The position numbers and the translations under genes are program-made. Below the pieces are notes generated by a model, which was given only the letters and a program-made list of their open reading frames with translations, made no database searches and was not told the origin of the DNA. DNA of 64,000 bases from Mytilus edulis (Eukaryota > Mollusca > Bivalvia > Mytilida > Mytilidae), in contig NC_092356.1 in NCBI RefSeq assembly GCF_963676685.1, positions 20,943,750-21,007,749 on the forward strand. Direction: 5' to 3'. Position 1 is the stretch's first letter. Each line of letters opens with the position of its first letter. Of this stretch, positions 37,701-49,700 are shown piece after piece.

Positions 37701-40700
37701 ATCCCCAAACGCCCGGATTACCTATGGGTATGGACTGTACTTGGAGAGTGGTCAGCAATTCCACGACGGAGCCGTTCTGATCTTATATTTAGATGCTTAC
37801 AGTCCCTTCAAAAACATTCCCCTCCTCGGTATGCTCCTATAAAATAAATGAACGATTTAGATTATTGGTACCGACAATGTGTGTCCAATCAACTCGATGC
37901 AGAAATTTGAAGGTATCAAACTACCTTGAATGCCTATAAACGTCTGGACAAAGCTGTATCTGCAGCACTGGGTGCTTGTTCTGTGGTTAGTTTGGTGTTA
38001 ACCAGCAGTACCCTGGGTTCAGCTTTGACCGGTACAGGTCTTATAGCCACCCTTCTTCTGGGGTTTCTAGCTTGCTTGAATGCTACCACCGTAATGGATC
38101 TCACACTAATTTCTAGGCATGTAACCAAAAAAAAAAAAAAAAGAAACACCACGATACCTTGCGATTGCCCCAGTCCAAAAAGTCCTTGGTTAAGCAATGT
38201 ATCAGCTCTGCTTTAGCTAATGATGAACAGATCTATGATGCCGAGTTTGGGAAAGTCGTCACCTGCCTCAAAAACTCAATTCAATGGTTTTAGACCCGAT
38301 TTTCAGGCTTAAACAACATATCCTAACACTTCCAATCATACCGTCCTTAACAAAAATATAAAACCCGTGGTAATCATAGCCGGTGCGCCTGTTTTTTTTC
38401 ATCCCAAAGCTCACGATTCGCACTGCTCCATCGGTCTCCCTCTTTGCCACGACGGTGGTCAGCTGTTTGTTTAGTCTTTCACATCCCCAAGTGCGGATAT
38501 TTTTCCCTTTGCAGCACAAGGTTATGATTTTTGCGAACCCACATTTCGTATCAACTTCATGTCAACATCTTTAATGTCTTTGACAATCCAGGGTGAGTAC
38601 TGACTAACTTCTCGCCATTTGAGAGTTTCCTCAGCAGTATTTTCCAAAATTTCTACCTCTTGTGCCATATTCTCTTTCTGATCAGACATATTTGTAATCT
38701 TACAATCCATTGTGTTTATTATCTGTGGATTTTTCTTGGTGTGTTTTCTTTCTTCCACAAAGATACATTTTCCCACGACCCCAACTCCCACTTTTTTCCC
38801 TCTTAACCTCGTCAATGAGCGTGCAAGATTTTTGAATTTTTCGGTCCGGTCCCAGCAGAAATTCCCCTCAAAATGTTCACGCATATTTCGATGTTTAAGT
38901 CCTTCGTTACTCCGCGGAATAAATTGACTATATACCATTTGTTCCTCTCTTTATAAGCTTCCGAATGTGGTATTAGGTAGATCTGTAATAAAGGGCTGAA
39001 GGGTCACAGTATTCCATTCCATTATTCAAAATATCCATTTCATTATCCAAAATTGACTGTTTCTTATTTTTCACACGAATTCTGGCATTTAACTCCCCCG
39101 TAACCCCTCAAATGGTCATTGCGGTACATATTGTTTTTTTTTCTAAATTTATTCATCTATTATTTCGACATCATTTAAGTCCGTCGTTACTCCTCTAATA
39201 TGCGTTGCCAAACATATTGACTATATACCGTTTGTTCCTCTCGTAATAAGCTTTCGAATGAGGTATAAAGTATATCTATAATTAGGGGATAAATGGTCGC
39301 AGCATTCCATTCCATTATTCAAAATACCGAATCATTATTCAAAATTTGCTATTTCTTAATTTTCAAGCGTAATTTGCCATTTAGGTCCTCTGTAATCCCT
39401 GTAATGGTCATTGCGGCACATAATGTTTATTCTCAGTTTATTCTTTTATTAATAAGCTTTAATTTGGTGTAAAAAAAAATTCTGAATAAGAGGGGACGGG
39501 TTGCAGCAGTCCATTCCATTATTAAAAATATCCATTTCATTATTCAAAATTGGCTATTTATCAATGTTCACGCGTAATTCGATCTTTAAGTCCTTCGTTA
39601 CTCCTCTAATATGCGTTGCGGAACAAATTGACTACATAACTTTTGTTCCTCTTTTAATAAGCTTTCGATTGAGGTATAATATATATCTGTAATTAGGGGT
39701 TGAAGGGTCCTGTCAGTCCATTCCATTATTCAAAATACCCATTTCATTATTCAAAATTGGCTATTTCTCAATGTTCAGGTGTATTTCGATATTTAAGTCC
39801 GTCGTTACTCCTCTAATATGCGTTGCGGAACATATTGACTATATACCTTTTGTTCCTCTCTGAATAAGCTTTCGATTGAGGTATAATATATATCTGTAAT
39901 TAGGGGATGAAGGGTCCTGCCAGTCCATTTCATTATTCCAAATATCCATTTCATTATTCAAAATTGCCTATTTCTTAATGTTTATGCGTAATTCGATCTT
40001 TAAGTCCTTCGTTACTCCTCTAATATGCGTTGCGGAACAAATTGCCTATATACCTTTTGTCGTTCTCTTGATAAGCCTTAGATTGAGGTATAATATATAT
40101 CTGTAATTAGGGGCTGAAAGGTCCTGCCAGTCCATTCCATTATTCAAAATATCCATTTCATTATTCAAAATTGACTATTTCTTAATTTTTACGCGTATTT
40201 TGCCATTTAGGTCTTCTAATATTCGTTGCGGAACATATTGATTATAAGCATGTTGTACTTCTTGTAATTAGCTTTCGAATGAGGTATAAGGTTTATCTAT
40301 AATAAGGGGCTAAAGGGTCGCCGCACTCCATTCCATTATTTAAAATATCCATTTCATTATTCAAAATTGGCTATTTCTTAATTTTCACGCGTATTTTGGC
40401 ATTTAGGTCTTCTAATATTCGTTGCGGAACATATTGACTATAAACATGTTGTTCCTCTTGTAATCAGCTTTCAAAGGAGGTATAAGGTTTATCTATAATT
40501 GGGGGCTAAAGGGTCGACGCAGTCCATTCCGTTATTCAAAATATCCATTTCATTATTCAAAATTGGCTATTTCTTAATTTTCACGCGTATTTTGGCGTTT
40601 AGGTCTTCTAATATTCGTTGCGGAACATATTGACTATATACATTTTGTTCCTCTTGTAATCAGCTTTCGAATGAGGTATAAGGTTTATCTATAATAGGGG

Positions 40701-43700
40701 TTAAAGGGTCGCCGCAGTCCATTCCATTATTCAAAATATCCATTTCATTATTCAAAATTGACTTTTTCTTAATTTTCATGCGTATTTTGGCAATCAGGTC
40801 TTTTAATATTCGTTGCGGAACATATTGACTATATACATTTTGTTCCTGTTGTTATCAGCTTTCGAATGAGGTATAAGGTTTATCTATTATTAGGGACTGA
40901 AAGGTGGCTGCAGTCCATTCCATTATTTAAAATATCCATTTCATTATTCAAAATTGGCTATTTCTTAATTTTCACGCGTATTTTGGCATTTAGGTCTTCT
41001 AATATTCGTTGCGGAACATATTGACTATGAGCATGATGTTCCTCTTGTAATCAGCTTTCGAATGAGGTAAAAGGTTTATCTATAATTAGGGGTTAAAGGG
41101 TCGCCGCACTCCATTCCATTATTCAAAATATCCATTTCATTATTCAAAATTGACTTTTTTTTAATTTTCACGCGTATTTTGGCAATCAGGTCTTCTAATA
41201 TTCGTTGCGGAACATATTGACTATATACATTTTGTTCCTCTTGTAATCAGCTTTCGAATGAGGTATAAGATTTATCTATAATTAGGGGTTAAAGGGTCGC
41301 CGCAGTTCATTCCATTATTCAAATATCCATTTCATTATTCAAAATTGGCTATCTCTTAATTTTCACGCGTATTTCGACATTTAGGTCTTCTAATATTCGG
41401 TGCGGAACATATTGACTATATACATTTTGTTTGTCTTGTAATCAGCTTTCGAATGAGTTATAAGGTTTATCTATAATAGGGGCTAAAGGGTCGCCGCAGT
41501 CCATTCCATTATTCAAAATATCCATTTCATTATTCAAAATTGACTTTTACTTAATTTTTACGCGTATTTTGGTAATTAGGTCTTCTAATATTCGTTGTGG
41601 AACATATTGACTATATACATTTTGTTCCTCTTGTAATCAGCTTTCGAATGAGGTATAAGATGTATCAATAATGAGGGGCTAAAGGGTCGCCACGGTCCAT
41701 TCTATTATTCAAAATATCCATTTCATTATTCAAAATTGACTTTTTCTTAATTTTCACGCGTATTTTGGCAATAAGGTCTTCTAATATTCGTTGCGGAACA
41801 TATTGACTATATACATTTTGTTCCTCTTGTAATCAACTTTCGAATGAAGTATAAGATTTCTCTATAATGAGGGGCTAAAGGGTCGCCGCACTCCATTCCA
41901 TTATTCAAAATATCCATTTCATTATTCAAAATTGGCTATTTCTTAATTTTCACGCGTATTTCGGAATTTAGGTCTTCTTATATTCGTTGCGGAACATATT
42001 GACTATATACATTGTGTTCGTCTTGTAATCAGCTTTCGGATGAGGTATAAGGTTTATCTATAATGGGGGCTAAAGGGTCGCTGCAGTCCATTCCATTATT
42101 TAAAATATCCATTTCATTATTCAAAATTGACTTTTTCTTAATTTTCACGCGTATTTTGGCAATTAGGTCTTCTAAAATTCTGTGCGGAACATATTGACTA
42201 TATACATTTTGTTCCTCTTGTAATCAGCTTTCGAATGAGGTATAAGATTTATCTATAATTAGGGGTTAAAGGGTCGCCGCAGTTCATTCCATTATTCAAA
42301 ATATCCATTTCATTATTCAAAATTGGCTATCTCTTAATTTTCACGCGTATTTCGGCATTTAGGTCTTCTAATATTCGTTGCGGAACATATTGACTATATA
42401 CATTTTGTTCGTCTTGTAATCAGCTTTCGAATAGGGTATAAGGTTTATCTATAATAGGGGCTAAAGGGTCGCCGCAGTCCATTCCATTATTCAAAATATC
42501 CATTTCATTATTCAAAATTGGCTATTTCTTGATTTTCACGCGTATTTTGGCAATTAGGTCTTCTAATATTCGTTGCGGAACATATTGACTATATACATTT
42601 TGTTCCTCTTGTAATCAGCTTTCGAATGAGGTAGAAGATTTATCAATAATGAGGGGCTAAAGGGTCACTGCAGTCCATTCCATTATTCAAAATATCCATT
42701 TCATTATTCAAAGTTGAATTTTTCTTAATTTTCACGCGTATTTTGGCAATTAGGTCTTCTAATATTCGTTGCAGAACATATTGACTATATACATTTTGTT
42801 CCTCTTGTAATCAGCTTTCAAATGAAGTATAAGATTTATCTATAATTAGGGGCTAAAGGGTCGCCGCAGTCCATTCCATTATTCAAAATTGTCTATTTCT
42901 TAATTTTCACGCGTATTGTGGGAATTAGGTCTTCTAATATTCGTTGCAGAACATATTGACTATATACATTTTGTTGCTCTGGTAATCAGCTTTTGAATGA
43001 GGTATAAGGTTTATCTATAATTAGGGGCTAAAGGGTCGCAGCAGTCCATTCCATTATTCAAAATATCCATTTCATTATTCAAATGTGACTTTTTCTTAAT
43101 TTTCTCGCGTATTTTGGCAATTAGGTCTTCTAATATTCGTTGCGGAACATATTGACTATATACCTTTTGTTCCTCTTGTAATCAGCTTTCGAATGAGGTA
43201 TAAGATTTATCTATAATTAGGGGATAAAGGGTCGCCGCAGTCCATTCCATTATTCAAAATATCCATTTCATTATTCAAAATTGGCTATTTCCTAATTTTC
43301 ACGCGTATTTCGGAATTTAGGTCTTCTTATATTCGTTGCGGAACATATTGACTATATACATTGTGTTCGTCTTGTAATCAGCTTTCGGATGAGGTATAAG
43401 GTTTATCTATAATGGGGGCTAAAGGGTCGCTGCAGTCCATTCCATTATTCAAAATATCCATTTCATTATTCAAAATTGGCTATGTCTTAATTTTCACGCG
43501 TATTTCGGCATTTAGGTCTTCTAATATTCGTTGCGGAACATATTGACTAAATACATGTTGTTCCTCTTGTAATCAGCTTTCGAATGAGGTATAAGGTTTA
43601 TCTATAATAGGGCTAAAGGGTCGCCGCAGTCCATTCCATTATTCAAAATATCCATTTCATTATTCAAAATTGACTTTTTCTTAATTTTCACGCGTATTTT

Positions 43701-46700
43701 GGCAATTAGGTCTTCTAATATTCGTTGCGGAACATATTGACTATATACATTTTGTTCCTCTTGTAATCAGCTTTCGAATGAGGTATCAGGTTTATCTATA
43801 ATTAGGGGCTAAAGGGTCGCCGCAGTCCATTCTATTATTCAAAATATCTATTTCATTATTCAAAATTGGCTATTTCTTGATTTTCACGCGTATTTTGGCA
43901 TTTAGGTCTTCTAATATTCGTTGCGGAACATATTGACTATATACATTTCGTTCCTCTTGTAATCAGCTTTCGAATGAGGTATAAGGTTTATCTATAATTA
44001 GGGGCTAAAGGGTCGCCGCAGTTCATTCCATTATTCAAAATATCCATTTCATTATTCAAAATTGGCTATTTCTTTTTTTTTCACGCGTATTTTGGTATTT
44101 AGGTCTTCTAATATTCGTTGCGGAACCTTTAATAGCTGACTATGCGGTATGGGCTTTGCTCATTGTTGAAAGCTGTACGGTGAGCTATAGTTGTTAATGT
44201 CTGTGTCATTGTGGTCTTTCTGGATATTTGTCTCATTGGCAATCATACCACATCTTCTTTTTTATATTTCCTCATTTTTATGCATATTGTGGCTTTTAGG
44301 TTATCCGTAAACCGTGTTATGGTCATTTCGAATCAAAATATAGCTATAGTGTCACAGTCAATTTTTTTTATATTTTTTTCACTATTCACCGCTTCAATTT
44401 GAATAATGAAACATAAACCATTTCATTATTCATTATTCATTTTTCAATATTGAATAGTGAATAGTGAACTATTTCATTATTCATTATTGAATAATGAATA
44501 ATGAACTATGAATAATGGACGTACTTCAGCGCGGTCATTCTGGAATAAAAACCATAGTTACACAACAGCCCATGTGGATTTTGATTTTTACACCTGCCCA
44601 CAGTTGGCGCCCCACCCGTGCCTATTCTAGCTATATTCTCTTTTTTTTGTACGAATATTGATTACAAATGCTTAATTATTATCTGCTTTTGATAATTGAT
44701 TGTACTCGCAAGTATTTCGATTCAACAAAGAAATTGCATTCTACTCTTACGGGTGAGCAGTGTGGACAAGCTAGAAATTTTGCCCACTCGGTGTCCTCTC
44801 CCACTCGGGCGGGTTGACAAAAAAAATCCACCTGAGCTGTAGTATATATGACAGAGATTTTATTTTCTTAATTCAACAAAATACTTTGATAAAACAATGC
44901 AGTGCTGTGGAAATAAAATTCAAAACAGGATATCCATTAGTTTAAGAGTTTAAATCCATTATTGTGGCATGATTTCATTTTAACAGTTATTCAAATTTGA
45001 ACTGAAACGGTCATATCAAGAAAGTAAGAAATAAAGAATCAGTGTAGCTCTGATGTTTGGCAGAGCCCATTTTGTTTTATTATTCCGACGATAATTTCCC
45101 CAAAAAATATAGAATTTCCTTCTTTTGGTCACAAAAATTGAAAAAAAAATCAGAAAGAAAATTCTGTCTTTGATAAAATGCTTGAAACTTTAAGTTAAAC
45201 CGGAAACAAGCTGTAATTTGACCGCATTTTCCGTATAACCTGCTCTGTATTCGTCTTTTTAGAATCCTAAGGACTATAGATAATCTCATTGTTCGTACAC
45301 CAAAATGAAAATATTGTTACGCCATTGGATGGATTTCCATTGTTTAGAACATTCTAAACCAATCACAACGTTTTGGTGTAAGCTTTTACAAATATTACCC
45401 AGAATGCATTAGATTCTTAATCGTCGAATTGCCCAATGTTAAATAGATAATACTTACAAGCAGAATGGTCCGAAATACGCATGCAATTCACAGAAACGTT
45501 TTTATATATTTATCTGTTACATTTAAAAAAAGAAGAATTTTCATATATACTCACACTTTGTATATCATATCTTAAAACTGTCTTCATAAAAGTTGGAATA
45601 CTTGTAACTAACGCATATAATACCCAATTAACACAAAAGCGACCTGCAAGGATTGCAAGAAATGGAGGATTTTTCGCTATCTGACACCATGGAACAACAG
45701 CTGTCTGAAATGAAAAACACAATTATGTTATCAAAACGTCTTATTTTTAGAAATAGCTTTATTCTTAGAACAATTCATTCTGACTAAGGGGTTTTCAAGA
45801 TTTGATGACAAAAAAGACAATAACGCTTTTAAAACCCTATAAAGATAAGAAAAGAAACATTCAATACTTATAATTACAGTTTTGAGCTAGGATCATGAAA
45901 ACACGATTTTTAAATTATTGAAATACGGATTTTTTGTGTTGTTACAAAATGATAGAAATTATTATAAATTAAGGAATGTATCTCCCTCATGCAAAGCTCT
46001 GATTCCTTTCACGGATTTGGCTATACTTTTTGGACCTTTTGGATTATAGCTCTTCATCTTTTATATAAGCTTTGGATTTCAAATATTTTGGCCACGAGCA
46101 TCACTGAAGAGACATGTATTGTCGAAATGCGCATCTGGTGCAAGAAAATTGGTACCGTTCATTTTATTATTGGGGGACCTCGTGTCATCATGAATTATAA
46201 ATTTCATAGTGTAATGAATTTGATTAAGGGATAACGCGATATTGCAGCTAGCCAATCAGAATAACGTATTATAATGAAGCATACATCTGATGTAATTATT
46301 GTACGATACCATAAACAGCAAAACGTACAAGCCGGGATAACAAAACAATCAACAGTCTACACAACTCTATAGAAAAAACGAAAGATTGAACAATACCATT
46401 CCCAAATCCCACCAATATTTGTGGAAGAACTCCATGCTCAGTAAACAACAGTCATTTTCCCATGTATGTCATTCCATGGTAAAAGCCGATGATCAAGTGT
46501 TTTTAGAGATAGCCATCAACAGAGAAGGAGAAATAATAACGAAGTTGTTGCCACCATAAAATGTAACATATAATATCGTCAACAGCTATAAAAATTCAAT
46601 TACAGTCAACCAAGTCATGATGAAATGAAAACATCACGTACTTAATTCGCCTTTTCAGAATGTAAAGGACTATCGATAATTTTATTTTTCGTACCCCAAA

Positions 46701-49700
46701 ATGAAAATAATGTCACGACATAGGTTGAATTTCCATTGTTTTTGGACATTTTCAACCAATAACGACGTTTTGGTGTACATTTTTGAAAATATTACCCAGA
46801 ATACATTAGATTATGAAACGGCTAATTAACCATAATCAGGAACGATCAAAGCTAAATGTATGATAGTGTCCGCAAAACTTTGAAAACATCAGGTTTGCCA
46901 TTAAAATTAAAAATTATAATACCTTTTGTGTAAGGAACAACACTCTTTTAAAAACACGTAAAACTTGGATTGCAAATACGATTTGGATGTGTGCTTGTTT
47001 GTCTAGACTGCAATCTTTGTGTGATCTATTTCATTTATGTCTGATCTTTATACATAAAATGTAATTATTGTAAACTTATAATAACAAGGCGGACGACACA
47101 ACTTATTAATTTAAAATATGCAATTGGAACGTGGTGATCCCTTAACGTCTTCAGTAAAAAAAGGAAGGATGTCCAAACAAAAAAGCCTCAATCCAAGTAA
47201 GCAGTTCTTATATATGTATTAAGCTTAATAGATTTAAGATAATGTTGAAGGTTCAAGACGGATAAAGCGTTGAAAAACCGACAAAGCCATTGCACAAAGT
47301 AAAAACCCTACGCAAAATAAAGTAAAATCACAGAAATACTGAACTCCGATGAAAATTCAAAACGGAAAGTCCCTTATCAAATGGCAAAATCAAATGATAA
47401 AACAGTGATAAACAAAAAAGTTTGGAAATGAACAAATAAGGACAAATACAAATATTACTCGTTTGGTTGTGTCAAATTGTATGTTTGATTTGATATAATT
47501 TAGTTCTTCTTTTGAAATCCATTGATTTATGTCTGGTGTATCTCGTACACACAAAAACCATGCTATAGCCCATACGACTGTAAATCCACCTGAAATGATA
47601 CATAAAATGTGTTGTCAAAATTGTGCCTCCCTTATATGAGTGACACGACGGGTGCCACATGGGGATCTCTGCTTACCTTTCCGTAGCACCTGAGATCTGC
47701 CGCAGTTATTGATGGGATACGTGTTCCTCAGTCTTTAGTTTTCTATGTTGTTTCTTGTGTACTGTTATTTGTCCGTTTGTCCTTTTATTTTTTAGCCTTG
47801 GCGTTGTCTGTTTATTTTCAATCTATGAGTTTCACTGCCCCACTGGTGTCTTTTGCCCCTCTTTTACGTCTCCATTATCCATTTCTCGCACCAAAAGATA
47901 TTTCTCACGTAAAATGATATTGAATTATGTCCTTGCTTATTCGTTAGGTTATTGATGACTTTCAAAGGTTAAAAAACGATGTTTATTTCCTCCATGGCAA
48001 CGCCAATCTATATCGATGTATATATGTATTTATTCAAAATTGTGTTCACCTGCTTATAACACGCGTGCAGACGAATTATAAATACTGATATAAGGAGAAA
48101 CACTGTCGGTAGCCCGTGGTTTTTGCTTTTGCATGCTATGACTATGCTAAGAATTTTGCGCCTATTCGGTTTTATATTCATTTTAATGTTGTGCCGTGTT
48201 TGATACATTGAAAAATGTCTTGATTTTTGTTTTATTAACAATAGGTCAGAGTGTTTTGGTGCGAAATGATTATATTGGTCTTCAAATTAAACATCACTAA
48301 ATGTGATTTGAATAACAAAATAGTGCAAAATTTAAACATAGAATACTTATTCATAAATACTTACCAGTCAAGTAAAAAATTGATCCCCAGCCATTGTCAA
48401 AGCCATACTTACAAAGGTAACCAGATGTTATAAATGATATACCAATACCAAATGGCACTCCTGGAAACAGAATTGTTCATTATTTAAAGGCTTGAAATCA
48501 GAATTCCTATTCTCAACTCTTTCCAATAAATATTCGTACGAAAATCATATACGCATAGCCAAATAAATTAATATCAAAATATAAGACACATTTCGAAAAT
48601 GTATAAAAGTTATAAAAACTTATCAACGATACTATAGTCAAAAGTGATCTACCACTCAAACGTTCTACTTTGGACATGTAATTCATATAAAAGCTCATTT
48701 TAAAAAATCCACCAAATTTGTATTTTATGTCCGATTTTGTGAATTTTTTATTTTTAAACTCAGTTGATTAAATTCAGTTGTTATGGTTATATGAAATATT
48801 TTTATTACAATTGTTTCATTGAGAAATTATCATCAATTCATAATATTGAATTTAATTATTGTTTGTATATGCTATACTATATGTAAATTATTCGTGCAGA
48901 AATAAAGAATTGTCCTTAGACAAAAAAATCTTTTAAAATCTAGAACATAAAAAATAATGACAAACATAATTGTTCTGCTGATTACGTAACACCAGGTACC
49001 ATTGGTAGCAGCATAACTATAAAAGACAGCAATACAAATAAACAATAGTTTTAACATCGTGGATGTAATAGGCCAAAAAGTATAAGAGTGAGTGTGGTAG
49101 GAATATGAATATCCGTTGGGTATTTACAACTAAAAGGTGTGATGTGTACCCCCAAAAACACTTCAATAAAAGTATACTTGAATATGTACAAAGCAAAACT
49201 TTTGTTAATCTCGGGGGAGACGTTGTATTTAGCATCCAAGCACACGACATACCGTGGCCAAGTGGACACGTGTGCAGGCGTGGACCGATATGTCCACGCA
49301 ATGCATACGTCCACCGTGGGCGCGTGGAAATGACAAAGTTCACATGGACTGTAGTGTACTTTCCTTACCTAAGTATGCGATTGACGTCAGTTTGCTCTTT
49401 TCCAGAAGAGGTGCCCATCGACCAATAATTGAGTTTCCTGAAGGGAGAACAAGTCCCTGCGAATGAAATGAATTAAATGTACTTATTCAAACAATGAAGA
49501 CGAAATATTGAATGCAATTAAAATGATATGTAAAATTAACATAACAAATATCATATTAAAAAAAGATAAATAGAGGAAACAGAAGTTGATCAAACTCCAT
49601 ATCCCCATTACAAAAATCTTCGCAAAGAAAGTGGAATCCAGCATTAATATTCTTTGTCAACCGTCCTTTTATTTCTAGTACACTTTTGCTGTGTTAACTT

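Larger units (their letters stand above)
22685..44535. mobile_element. 21.85-kb giant-TIR element with Polinton/Maverick-like core
   Basis: The termini ACCGCGCTGAAGTACG (22,685-22,700) and CGTACTTCAGCGCGGT (44,520-44,535) are perfect inverted repeats flanked by a 9-bp direct repeat. Homology between the arms continues inwards for 6-8 kb through an AT-rich subterminal zone, an embedded R3 tail, long satellite arrays and a small gene. The core carries degenerate integrase, packaging-type ATPase, capsid-type and PLA2-like genes, a set established for Polinton/Maverick elements and related viruses. Two features are unusual for that class: satellite-built arms of this length, and a 9-bp rather than the usual 6-bp duplication. 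Either this is an unusual Polinton lineage, or a foldback-type DNA transposon that acquired a Polinton core. All core genes are broken, so it is now immobile by its own means. Confidence 0.85.
38268..44535. repeat. Right giant terminal inverted repeat
   Basis: Mirror image of the left arm: arm gene, inner satellite, outer satellite, R3 tail, subterminal AT zone and terminus. Shorter than the left by the 1.3-kb insertion and by net satellite copies. Confidence 0.85.

Noticed and set aside
22685-44535. Assembly artefact (false inverted duplication) as explanation for the giant inverted repeat
   Set aside because: The arms differ in satellite copy number, in a 1.3-kb insertion and in many point differences, and are bounded by a perfect 9-bp duplication, which fits a genuine insertion. 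Array lengths could still be misassembled.
49017-49428. Overlapping open frames of about 60-108 codons on both strands in intron 4
   Set aside because: They arise from the GC-rich patch, overlap each other in opposite directions and overlap the true exon 4 in the wrong frame.
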